A stretch of 64,000 nucleotides of DNA from contig JAUIRK010000924.1 of the NCBI GenBank assembly GCA_030549495.1, positions 1-64,000 of the forward strand. The letters are read 5' to 3'. Source of the DNA: Nectonema munidae (lineage: Eukaryota; Nematomorpha; Nectonematoida; Nectonematidae). Each line of letters begins with the position of its first letter. Within the stretch, counting starts at the first letter, position 1. The position numbers and the translations under genes were made by a program. The notes beneath the pieces are model-generated. The model had not been told where the DNA came from, searched no databases, and saw only the letters and a program-made list of their open reading frames with translations. Positions 23,201 through 30,773 of this stretch are shown piece after piece.

Positions 23201-25217
23201 ATGAAGTTCTGCAATGTAAGATGGCTAGAAAACATAAAAATATGTGAAAGAGCAAGAATGATGATACCAAACCTACAAATTTACATTAAAACTGCTCTTG
23301 AAAAAAAGTGCGCGCCAAATTGTGAAACGTTTTTTCGTGTTAAACAAAAATTAGAGGATTCTTTTTTATGTTGTAAGCTAGCATTTTTTACAAGTGTTGC
23401 CAAACATCTGGAACCTTTCTTAACTGAATTCCAATCCAATGATCCATTGGCACCATTTTTGCACGAAAAGTTATATAAAATTACCTTCAATATTTTTTCA
23501 CAATTTATTGAAAAAGAGAAAATGGATGCAATCAAAAGTGGAGCAGATCTTTGCAAAGTTTTCAATGAAGCGTTTTTATTCATCCATCAAGAATCGATTT
23601 GGGTTTTACGACTCGCAATGAATTACGACTTTTGGCTAAAAATGGAAAAGCAAATGCTCAATCTGTGCTTCTTTTTAGAGATGATTGTAGAAAGTTTTTA
23701 ATCGGCATTGCTGAAAAAATTATTGAAAGATCACCATTGAAAAGCAATTTTATGAGCAATCTGAGATGTTTATTGCCTGAATATTTGCTATGTGAAAATG
23801 AAAAAATTATTGTCAATTTATTGGATGTTTTAGTAGAAAAAAAATGGTTAACGGGCATTGATGCTGACAAGGCACTTTTATCATACCGTAACTGAAACAT
23901 AATGATGCCTTGAAGGTTTTTGTTTTGGAAAACAAAAACTGCAGAAAGTTGGATATTTTTTGGAAAGAAATTTTTGAGCTTATGAATAGTAGTGAAGAAC
24001 TTGAAAACGTTGTGTGTATTGTTATTACTCTTTTCCACGGCAATGCCTCTATAGAAAGATCATTCTCGATTAATAAAGAATGTTTATCTGAAAACCTTTA
24101 TGAAAACACTTTGGTAGGGCGAAGGAGAGTCTACGATCATCTTCAATCAGTCGATGGTATTCAAAACACATTGATAGATAAAAAATTATTATTGAGTATT
24201 GGTAATGCAAAGGCTTATTACAAAGATGCATTAGATAAAAAGAGGACCAAAGCGAAGGTCGAAGAAGCCGCAAAAGAAAGAAAAAGAAAAATGGAGATGG
24301 ATTTGAAAGAGCTTGAAGAAAAGAAAATGAAAATTTTAAAAGATAGTTCTAATGAAATCACAAAAATTGATCAAGAAACAAAACTAATAAAAAATCTTAG
24401 TTGAACTCATACTTTAAATGCATGCTTTCTTTATTATTATAAAATAAATATTTTGAATTCGAAGTTTTATATATCTGTTTTCATAATAGTCTCACCCTTA
24501 AAAATTTTCATATTACTCTTGAAAACCTCTTAAAAACCTCTTGAATTTCATTTTTGAAATTTGGTAGACACCCTGTTATTCCGAAAAATTTTTTATTTCC
24601 CTTTAACGACTGTTACTCTGTGTCACGTACAAGAAATAGAGCTTTCTGATGATAACAGGCATTTTTTATAAAATTTCAAAACCTAAAGATGTGGTCTTTA
24701 CAAAAAAGAGTACTAGGAAAAAATCACCCGGGACAGAAATTTCCTTATTCAATTGTTATTTTAAGAACTCAATAACTTCCATGCATTGTAGATTTAGCTC
24801 GCTATGTTGAAAATATTTAAGGAAAGTCCAATGCGCCAAAATATTTTTCAAGTAAAATCATAAATGATGCCACTTAAAATTCATGCTGATTATGATTGTT
24901 ATGTTTTCTGTTAGGAAATAGTTGAATGATGTAATTTTGTGAAAATTCGGAAAAATTAGCGAGGTACATGTAATTAATTATTATTGTAAATTCACTGGGA
25001 GGATTATTTTTTGGAAAGAATGGCTTTGTCGATCTTGAGTATTTTTCGAAATATTGATCGTAATTCGTATTTTAAGTTCCTATTGATGCTTTCCGAAGAT
25101 GGGAGTGGCAAAGGTGCTGCATTAGTAGCTGCAGTTGCTTCCAAAGTAGCGCGTGATTCCTCTACCTCCGTAAATTCTGTCACAAAGAAGCTACACACAA
25201 CAAACATTCGTTTATGA
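5063..25217 (+). CDS. HK: Hexokinase, ten exons, N-terminus incomplete
   Basis: The enzyme phosphorylates glucose to glucose-6-phosphate with ATP in the cytosol, the first step of glycolysis. The exons are 5063-5225, 9870-10009, 13499-13714, 14749-14851, 16165-16244, 16816-16928, 18506-18661, 19343-19482, 19532-19665 and 25077-25217. All introns are GT-AG and all phases agree, giving 1386 nt and 461 residues. Counting from the first visible residue, the motifs are the phosphate-binding LDLGGTNFR (62-70), sugar-binding LGFTFSFP (126-133), catalytic Asp in INDTVGT (186), NTEWGAFGD (238-246), VGVDGSLY and adenosine-site [12 protein letters not shown] (420-431). It is a single 50-kDa-type kinase unit, as in insects, not the duplicated vertebrate form. 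Only a short N-terminal exon is missing, upstream or outside the window. The introns are swollen by transposons. Confidence 0.95.
5559..5853. mobile_element. hAT-type MITE, 295 bp
   Basis: The left end CAGGGATCAGCA matches the inverted right end CAGGGGTCGGCAAA. The flanks GGTTAGAT (5551-5558) and TGTGAGAT (5854-5861) agree at six of eight positions, as an aged 8-bp hAT target duplication would. There is no coding capacity. Confidence 0.7.
6107..6415 (+). other. Unexplained open frame in hexokinase intron
   Basis: This 102-codon open frame is rich in Cys, Trp and His and is more GC-rich than its surroundings ([11 protein letters not shown] at the start, [12 protein letters not shown] in the middle). 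The opposite strand is also open for 64 codons. I do not recognise the product. It may be a relic exon or part of a transposon. Confidence 0.2.
7010..7510 (+). mobile_element. piggyBac-like transposase remnant
   Basis: Pieces in several frames recall PGBD-type transposases: LYWSHFV followed by [15 protein letters not shown] near 7050-7120, and [15 protein letters not shown] near 7405-7450, where family members have a short RSDGxVxxxxWxDN block. It is heavily decayed, and no inverted ends were found. Confidence 0.35.
7886..8530 (-). mobile_element. hAT (ZBED5/GTF2IRD2-like) transposase 3' part
   Basis: The open frame 8530-8156 encodes [15 protein letters not shown], later [21 protein letters not shown] and [12 protein letters not shown]. 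This is the C-terminal region of the hAT transposase family from which vertebrate GTF2IRD2 and ZBED5 derive. A CAGGGACGTCCAAC sequence at 7886 looks like the matching terminal repeat. No matching partner end was found to the right, so the element is truncated or rearranged. Confidence 0.6.
8536..8862 (-). other. Unidentified open frame
   Basis: This 108-codon frame ([12 protein letters not shown] near its start, [14 protein letters not shown] later) sits just upstream of the hAT C-terminal fragment on the same strand, but it does not resemble hAT transposase to me. It could be captured sequence or a fragment of another element. Confidence 0.2.
9200..9340 (+). mobile_element. hAT (ZMYM1-like) transposase trace
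   Basis: One frame reads [18 protein letters not shown], followed by CKNKS. It resembles the conserved first catalytic Asp segment of hAT transposases (IxDExxxxxxFSIxxDExxD). Flanking frames are closed, and only this block is recognisable. Confidence 0.4.
9437..9700 (+). mobile_element. tRNA-derived SINE
   Basis: A box-B-like GGTTGGATCCC near 9498 follows a degenerate tRNA head. The tail has TCAATGAAAACTATGCCC, TACCTTTTA and a terminal TAAGAGAGAAA. The same tail elements, in the same order, occur in the copy near 45472-45660, defining one family. Confidence 0.55.
9870..10009 (+). CDS. HK: Hexokinase exon (ATP phosphate loop)
   Basis: It encodes [20 protein letters not shown] through SGPGEE. 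The phase joins PDGT|E correctly. The donor is GAG|GTATTA. Confidence 0.95.
10552..11729 (-). mobile_element. Tigger/pogo-type DNA transposon, decayed
   Basis: The ends GACCCTCTTTAAGTCGGAC and the inverted GACCCTCGTTAACTCGGAC are each flanked by TA, the pogo/Tigger target. The - strand frame 11577-11230 encodes [18 protein letters not shown], the DDE_1 block of Tigger transposases, followed by [25 protein letters not shown]. Only the C-terminal third is readable and the copy is internally deleted. The left terminus folds on itself (10552 to about 10610). Confidence 0.8.
11890..13362 (-). mobile_element. Old copy of the Jockey-like LINE
   Basis: The - strand keeps pieces in the same order as the element at 416-4330. 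Endonuclease segments lie near 11900-12480, including a decayed GDFNI-type block near 12075. A zinc knuckle CSLC followed by GHTSSQC lies near 12760-12800. ORF1-like sequence runs to about 13360. Many stops and indels show that it is far older. It lacks the reverse transcriptase. Confidence 0.6.
13499..13714 (+). CDS. HK: Hexokinase exon (sugar-binding motif)
   Basis: It encodes [13 protein letters not shown], then [14 protein letters not shown] and [11 protein letters not shown]. It is 72 codons, phase 0 at both ends. The acceptor is CTATTTAG and the donor AAG|GTTCTC. Confidence 0.95.
14272..14460 (+). mobile_element. tRNA-like SINE head
   Basis: A tRNA-like 72-bp head (about 14277-14349) has an A-box-like segment, GGGCTGATAGGTAGAGG, and a perfect B box in GGGTTCGAATCCCGG. 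An A-run follows (14419-14429). It lies inside a hexokinase intron. The head could fold partly as a tRNA, but the acceptor ends pair only over about four bases, so a SINE is likelier than a working tRNA. Confidence 0.5.
14749..14851 (+). CDS. HK: Hexokinase exon with catalytic aspartate
   Basis: It encodes [17 protein letters not shown] through CYVGIIL. The Asp of NDTVGT is the catalytic base in the family. It ends in phase 1 before GTTAGT. Confidence 0.95.
15531..15648. repeat. Perfect inverted repeat, 45-bp arms
   Basis: The left arm 15531-15575 and right arm 15604-15648 are exact reverse complements around a 28-bp AT-rich spacer. The arms contain ATTGAATGAGAAGGAAATTT. It lies in a hexokinase intron. 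I see no target duplication and no known element family. Confidence 0.9.
16165..16244 (+). CDS. HK: Hexokinase exon
   Basis: It encodes [18 protein letters not shown] and on to NPNQ. The [10 protein letters not shown] block is diagnostic of the family. The acceptor is TTTTTCAG and the donor CAA|GTTAGT. Confidence 0.95.
16816..16928 (+). CDS. HK: Hexokinase exon
   Basis: It encodes [18 protein letters not shown] through NPEKQ plus two bases of the next codon. The glucose-contacting Glu of NTEWGAFGD is present. The donor is GT|GTAATC. Confidence 0.95.
16929..18505 (+). other. Hexokinase intron, nothing recognised
   Basis: This 1.6-kb AT-rich intron has short open frames (16990-17205 +, 17965-18168 -), but none resembles a known protein. 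No terminal repeats were found. Confidence 0.4.
18506..18661 (+). CDS. HK: Hexokinase exon
   Basis: It encodes [18 protein letters not shown] through KFVSEVE. The phase-2 donor is AG|GTAAGT. Confidence 0.95.
19343..19482 (+). CDS. HK: Hexokinase exon
   Basis: It encodes [20 protein letters not shown] through RAAYLAAS. The acceptor TGTTTTAG at 19335-19342 is chosen over ACAG at 19350 because only it restores the frame after the phase-2 donor. Confidence 0.9.
19532..19665 (+). CDS. HK: Hexokinase exon
   Basis: It encodes [20 protein letters not shown] through KLLAPNIE. It is separated from the previous exon by only a 49-bp intron (19483-19531), tiny beside the multi-kilobase introns elsewhere. 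Confidence 0.95.
19666..21317 (+). other. Hexokinase last intron, unique part
   Basis: AT-rich sequence between the ninth exon and the hAT insertion. Several short open frames occur, but I see no recognisable protein, repeat end or RNA. Confidence 0.4.
21318..24575 (+). mobile_element. hAT-type transposon, 3.3 kb, with doubled left end
   Basis: The left end CAGGGTGTCTACCAA and the right end TTGGTAGACACCCTG are perfect inverted repeats. TTATT flanks both sides (21313-21317 and 24576-24580), consistent with hAT groups that make 5-bp duplications. The left end is tandemly duplicated: the terminus begins again at 21443 after 125 bp, carrying the same subterminal AAAACCTCTTGAA repeats, which recur inverted or direct near the right end. 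It carries a decayed transposase at about 22180-24404. It sits in the last hexokinase intron. Confidence 0.85.
22180..24404 (+). pseudogene. hAT transposase, broken
   Basis: The N-terminal region ([18 protein letters not shown], then [11 protein letters not shown]) looks like the zinc-binding head of arthropod hAT proteins. The core 22466-23701 has VSFDETLNK (first catalytic Asp region), [11 protein letters not shown] (second) and TLHIIHGAF. The C-terminal block, [16 protein letters not shown] near 24040, is the hAT dimerisation domain. A basic coiled tail ends at 24404. One internal stop near 22385 and about two frameshifts (near 23600-23700 and 23890) break it, so it is recent but dead. Confidence 0.85.
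25077..25217 (+). CDS. HK: Hexokinase last exon
   Basis: It encodes [18 protein letters not shown] through the stop after NIRL. The acceptor is TATTTTAAG. The adenosine-binding [10 protein letters not shown] motif is intact. A possible AATAAA lies at 25668-25673, about 450 bp on. Confidence 0.95.
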   Translation, partial: FLLMLSEDGSGKGAALVAAVASKVARDSSTSVNSVTKKLHTTNIRL

Positions 25218-25806
25218 AAAAAGCACCTCGTCTCTCTATTTTCTTTCCATTTTAATCGCGTCTTGTCTATTTACATTTAACAACCAATAATAATAATAAT
25301 AATAATAATCAATTTTCCTCTCCTCAAACAATTAATTCAAGTTAATACGTTTTGCTATTAACTTCCAACGATTGGGAAATAGACCTTCAGCTCAAAAGAG
25401 AATACATTTGGACAGAGGTGTTTAATACAGCAATTTTCCTTTACTTTTCTTTTTATCGTTTTATGGTGTGTGTTGCGTGGCATTGTTTGCAAATTTCTAT
25501 AATATATATGACATAAATACATGTTTTTCGCTAAGCAGATCACGTTTTAAATTTTTGGAAGAATGAGAAGATGTCCTTACGTAACTCTATCTTGTCATTC
25601 TTTCTCTTTATCAGTTTTGATCATTTAACTCTCTCTCCTTGTAATGCTACATCCTTGCAATCATTTTAATAAAATACTCTTTAAGCAATAACGATTTACT
25701 TATCTTTCTATTTCTTCTAGATTTAAGCCTCAAAATCCCATACCCTTGGAAGAATGGACCTCTCTCACCTACACTTTTTAGTGTGTGTTCGTCTTTAAAA
25801 TAGACT
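25218..25806. other. Hexokinase 3' flank
   Basis: The likely 3' UTR and flank hold an (AAT)n microsatellite near 25287-25309 and a candidate polyadenylation signal at 25668. No gene is seen. Confidence 0.45.
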
Positions 25807-25814
25807 GTGTAGAG

Positions 25815-26269
25815 CAGGTATGTCAAACTCGGAGTCCCATGAGGGCCAAAGGAGTGAGTTTGTGTTCTCATGAGGGCCGCACTCCTACAATTATATTTAA
25901 GGTTGTTCAATAAAAATTATATCTGTTCTTTATTTTAATTTAAAAAAAGTTTATAAGGCAACATACATGGCCCACATGTATTTGAATGAACTACAAATGA
26001 AATGCACATAAATCACAATAGTTCAAAATAAACATTTATTATTAATTATTCAAATACTTTACATCTTCTTGTCCCGAGGCTTGACACCTCTTGTTATTCA
26101 CAATCTTTGCTATGTCTGGCTGAAATTTCTGTGCAGTGCGAACTTTTATAAGAGATGATAAGTGAAAATCAGTCAACCTAGTTCTCTGAGAAGTCTAAAT
26201 CTACACTTATACATAAAATTATAATTAATAATACTGTAATCTGTGTGGGCCGCATGTTTGACATGGCTG
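25815..26269. mobile_element. hAT MITE with perfect 8-bp target duplication
   Basis: The ends CAGGTATGTCAAAC and the inverted CAGCCATGTCAAAC are flanked by GTGTAGAG on both sides (25807-25814 and 26270-26277). The inner sequence has GAGGGCC/GGGCCGC motifs common beside hAT termini. It is 455 bp with no transposase. Confidence 0.88.
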
Positions 26270-26277
26270 GTGTAGAG

Positions 26278-27240
26278 TAAACTGGGGTGGAGTCATGTGA
26301 AAATTTTGGCGAATTTCGCTCCTGACTCAGTGTCAGATTTTGTTATGGTAATTCTGACTCAGGCTAAATATATAATCAGTGCACCTACATAGGATTTCAG
26401 GAAACAGAAATTATATATACAGTGAGACGCATATATCGCTTACATAATTAAAAAGCTTTTGCTCGGGCCTTTTTTAATTTTGTTTGCAATTATACGTTTA
26501 TGACGATTTATTCTTTTCTTATCGTTTAACAAACTAAATGAGTATATGACATTCTTTTGTTTATATAAATACTAGATATAATATATAGACAATTACAGAT
26601 CATATTGTCCTATAATATCTTATATATTGTAATAATATTATCCAATATCTTATAGGGCAATAATATTTTTGTCCCACTGTATACGCACGGTGTATAAAAT
26701 AAAGGTGTGCATAACGCCTGGATTGAATGTAAAATGTGTCACGCGGTACAGGTAGGTGAGAGCCATAAAATACTTGTCTTCTTGCAAAATATTCAAGTTA
26801 AATAAAATTAAATTTTAGGTGCGGCAAAAGTAAAAACGCCCTTTACATTTAGTAGATTATTTTTAATGCAAATAAAGTGAATTGCTTTTCATGCAAAAGA
26901 ATGCGTAGGCCGTTAGGATTAAAAGTTAACCGTAATGCTCTGCTTTGTGTTCACTTAAATAATGAAGCCTACCATGAACCTTTTGACACATATTTACGCT
27001 AATTAGAGAAAAATCATCAGAAATTTTTTTTTACGTCTGTAAATTAGATCTTTCAATATACCCCAGAAAGAAAACTTGAACTTAATGAACACTGAATTGC
27101 TCACGTTTTCCTTCCTCTCATCCACCTTCTCTCAAAATTAAAATTGAACAATTTCGAAACTTTTAACAGATTGTCGAGTCAGCCCTTTTTGTTGAAAGGA
27201 AATGTAATTTAGATTTTGCACTCTCGACTAGAATTTCTTT
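26278..27240. other. AT-rich intergenic, no gene seen
   Basis: The stretch contains an imperfect AT-rich inverted structure around 26600-26660 (ATATCTTATA motifs on both sides). I see no coding or RNA gene. Confidence 0.35.
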
Positions 27241-27249
27241 TTGTGCCAG

Positions 27250-27480
27250 AATCGGTATTAGTTATCACGATTAAGATTACCATCGAAGAATATCGGACCC
27301 CTTAGCATGCATCTTCTTCTTTGACTACACCTTGTCCATTTTTTCCTGTCCTGCACATTCTCTTCGGTCTGTCCAAGCTGCTTCAGTTTCTCCATCAGTC
27401 CGTCCTTCCATCTTTTACGCTGCCTTCCTCTACTTCTTTTTCCACTCACCTTCTTCTCCATAGCTCGGCGCACGACATCC
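27250..27480 (-). mobile_element. RTE-type LINE 3' fragment
   Basis: The - strand frame 27473-27258 encodes RSRGRQRKRWKDGLMEKLKQ, then EENVQDRKKWTRCSQRR. This is the familiar C-terminal tail of RTE/BovB-like reverse transcriptases (RGRPxxRWxDxxxxDL, then AxDRxxWR). The rest of the element is absent, as expected for 5'-truncated LINE copies. Confidence 0.65.
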
Positions 27481-27483
27481 CCT

Positions 27484-28454
27484 TAGCCTGGATCTAACTG
27501 TGCCCTAAACTGTAACTTAGATAACTTAAAATTGCTCCGCCACACAAATTATCGCAATTAATGTGTCCATTGAATTTATAGATTGTTCCATCTGTCCACC
27601 ATTCTTATCAAAATAGAACTCATCATCATCGGCTTTACTCATGAAAATTCGGCAATACTCTGATGACGGCACATGTCGGACGTGAGAACAGATAGGATAA
27701 ACAAAGATAAGATGTTATGGGTCAGGTAAAATCTTAGTAAGCTAAGATTTGTCGCTGAAACTGGACTCCCTGCTTTTGGAACATCATTTATTTTTTGTGG
27801 TGTTTCGCTTCGGCACCAGCTGAATGTTAAATTCTGCAAAGAACAAATTAATCAATTCTCCACCATTTTTATTATTTCCATTTTAAAGTTAAACTGCTCT
27901 TATTCTTTACTCAAATAAAATAAAAACGATGCATTATGGAATATTTACAAAACTCGTATCACATAAATTTAAGTTTATGCATAGAAAACTTTTTAAGAAA
28001 TATTAAAGCAAGAGCGTTACTTTTCTCGCATTCTATTTCATCTTCCTAGCTCTTCCTTTAAGTACTACTCTTTTTTAGATTAGCCAAATATGTATCGAAT
28101 TTTGAGTATCAAAGTTGATTTCTGGCCAGTTGAAATATACAATCATAGAGAGAAGAGGAATCTGGCCTGGATCCGTTGGTTGTTTTGGAAGCTCCGTTCT
28201 ATCTCTTTAAAGCGTAATCTGTCGGTCAAAAAAATTAACTATCCTTTTCCCTCCAAAAGTGCTCACATGGTTAAGGGTTGAAGTTTTGTTACACTTTCTC
28301 AGCAGAAGCAATCCGTAAGTGCAGTAGTGACAGCCAGCGTATGTTACACTGTTACAACTCGCTCTATGCGTATGGTTCCATTTTTGGCTAACAGCTTAAC
28401 CTATCAGTGACATCAAAATTTTGATTGATGATAAAGTTGCTTATGAAAACAATC
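27484..28454. other. Intergenic, no gene seen
   Basis: Mixed AT-rich sequence. Short open frames (27639-27839 -, 28090-28281 +) resemble nothing I know. Confidence 0.35.
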
Positions 28455-28720
28455 ATTCAAATTTTAAATGAAATTAATTTTTTTATACGAAATCGACCAT
28501 GCTGATTTCAATTTTCGACTCAGTTTTCATAATTAGCATGTGAAAATTTCTGAAACTGTCAATCAAATTTGCAGTTTAAGCGTGAAATTTTGTCTAAGAA
28601 TATTATTCAAATTTTAAATAAAACATATATTTTTACACTGAATTAATCATGATGATTTCATTTCCGTTCTCAATTTTTGCAGTTATATAATTAAATATTA
28701 TATACAATTGTATACAATAA
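28455..28720. repeat. Diverged tandem repeat, about 150-bp period
   Basis: ATTCAAATTTTAAAT starts at 28455 and again at 28605. Each is followed by an AT-rich segment and then a CATGNTGATTTCA block and a TCNNTTTT block. The copies differ at many positions. Confidence 0.55.
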
Positions 28721-28727
28721 ATATACA

Positions 28728-28852
28728 TAATATAAATATATAATAATAAATATATGTTTAAGCGAAATTTATTAGTTTAAATTTCTAATATAAATATATA
28801 ATAATAAATATATGTTTAAGCGAAATTTATTAGTTTAAATTTCTAATAAATT
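28728..28852. repeat. Two near-identical tandem copies, about 60 bp
   Basis: The unit contains AATAAATATATGTTTAAGCG followed by AAATTTATTAGTTTAAATTTC. It is repeated back to back with almost no change, indicating a recent duplication. Confidence 0.8.
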
Positions 28853-28859
28853 ATTATTC

Positions 28860-29820
28860 TTCTTCTAAGAAGGCTTGCTGCTCCTTCAGGGCCGCGAATA
28901 TCTGGAGAGGGTTGCGAATTTCGTATTCGTTATCAGTCTGGGACGGTAGCCTCGCGCCAGAATTCTGGCTGTTTTTTGGTGCAATAAATCTAGTGGTGCC
29001 CTAAAATTAGGGGCCAAGACTTTGAAGGAGGCATTCTTGCCCAGGGTCTTTATTCTGGCCGATCCGGCGAAACTAGTTGTTTGCATGAGGATCTATAATG
29101 GACTGTATTTGGTCCTCATCCGGGTCTGGACAGGGATGATCTCCCGGGTCAAATGACAGGACCTGGCTAAAGCAGAACCTGGGTGGGAACAACTCCTTAT
29201 TCTTTTCGTAGAAATCGAGGAGTGCCCCTGGGTCTGGCGGTATGAAGAAGGAGCCCTCCCACGAAGTGATCTGGATGGCTCCGTCCATTTGGAAGGTGAA
29301 TTCCGGCTGTGTCTGCTGGCGGAACAGCTGGCAGGAGCACGTCTAATGGAGGAGGAAATGCTTCGTCATTCGGCCATACTAGAGTGGGTTGCCCATCCAC
29401 TATCTGGGCCTGGACTGCCAGAGGTGCGGCTCTCAGGGGAATAACTGGAAGAGCTGTGGCCGGCGCTGCCGGAGGCTCCCTGGTTATCCTGGGTTAACCC
29501 TGAGAGATGTCGATATAGGACTGAATCAGTCCACCCGGTCTAGGTAATGCGGTCAACCCAAGTCGTGGAGGAATCCTCCTTCTGGTACGGTAAACACGGG
29601 ATCCGTGTTAATTGCGATTGGCGCGGGAGATCCGCTCTCGGACCGAGGGTGGGTCGTGGTTTGGATCATGAGAAGCTCGCCCTGAAGCTCTTCCTTTTCT
29701 GAAATTTCAAAATTAAGTTTGCTCTGATGGTCAAAAACATCTGCATGGTGCGTTAATTTTTTGATCCATACTTGATTTTTGAAATGAGGTGCAAGATGTT
29801 TCATTTTTTGAATTAACTTA
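28860..29820 (-). pseudogene. GC-rich broken coding island of unknown origin
   Basis: This kilobase is visibly richer in G and C than everything around it. On the - strand it holds overlapping open segments in more than one frame: one beginning MKHLAPHFKNQVWIKK, a Pro/Ala-rich middle (VWPNDEAFPPPLDV), a stretch ITSWEGSFFIPPDPG and a final part before about 28870. The pieces read as one protein of roughly 300 residues with several breaks. I do not recognise the family. It might be a virus-like or retroelement fossil, a decayed host gene, or acquired DNA. No flanking repeats were found, so class and ends stay open. Confidence 0.45.
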
Positions 29821-30583
29821 ATTTTGAATCTAATTTTGCAATCACTTTAACATGATAGATTGTAAATATATGAAATTTCTCACGTGTATAATCAGTCTAA
29901 ACAATACAATACGATTTAACTAGATCCAAGTGTTGGAATTCTCACACCTGTCAACAATTTCTATGTAATCCTCTAGTGGTGATGGAGAGATTTTTCTTAG
30001 GATGATATGAATTTTTCATTTGGGTTGGTCTGAAGGAAGTCGCGTTTATTTTTACCCTCTAGTTTGAAGAGATGGCGTATGCAGTGGTGCACACGGTACA
30101 ATACGATAGTTTTTAAATACAACCTGAAATTACGAAAAAAAACTAAAATATCGAAGTTCAGTACTTTTTTAAAGCAACACGTCAGTTGTAAATATATTTA
30201 TCAGATTCAATCGCGTTACTTGAGTGATAACTAATAAAGTTTTGTTATTTAGTTGTTCACCATAAACGTAACTTATTCAAAATCAATCTAATTTCATTTG
30301 AAATCTAACATTATATATCAAGTTGGACGTTTTTTAATTTTGCTTCTATATTATTTTTATTAATTCCTCTCTTTAAATAGATAATATATTTAAAAAACAT
30401 ATTAATATGCAGCCATTGTACTTAAGAATAAAGGAGGCGTTTATTCTCGATGTAAAAGTGATTTAATGAAAAAGATGAAAAAATCTTTTCGATTACGTTA
30501 CCACTGCATGCAAATTTAAAAGAAAAATAATAATTTATTTGAAAAAGAAAATGAAATCTTTTGGAAGAAATGATAAATAGACG
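29821..30583. other. 3' flank of RAD54
   Basis: AT-rich sequence without a gene. On the - strand AATAAA (TTTATT at 30534-30539) lies about 45 bp after the RAD54 stop and is a plausible polyadenylation signal. Confidence 0.45.
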
Positions 30584-30773
30584 TCATGCAGTTTCTATTT
30601 TTCTTATATGTGATTGTTGATGAAAGACAAAAGAGACGTTTGCAGCAGTCCAACACACTTTCAAGAAGTAATCGGATACAAACTTTTTGTCAAAGCAGTG
30701 ATGCCAGTCACCCAAACTGGAAGCAGTATCTGCACTTTCGTTGGGAGCACGACTTTGAATGTTGAGAATGCAT
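30584..30773 (-). CDS. RAD54L: RAD54 exon 3 (C-terminal tail)
   Basis: It completes the split Arg codon, then CILNIQSRAPNES and SSLGDWHHCFDKK through SFVFHQQSHIRKIETA and stop. The match to the Cys-X-rest-of-RAD54 tail and the correct phase place it 9 kb downstream of exon 2. Confidence 0.92.

Noticed and set aside
22251-24273. Several - strand open frames
   Set aside because: They are antisense shadows of the hAT transposase.
29309-29497. Gly/Ala-rich + strand frame
   Set aside because: It is the shadow of the Pro/Ala-rich - strand segment of the GC-rich island.
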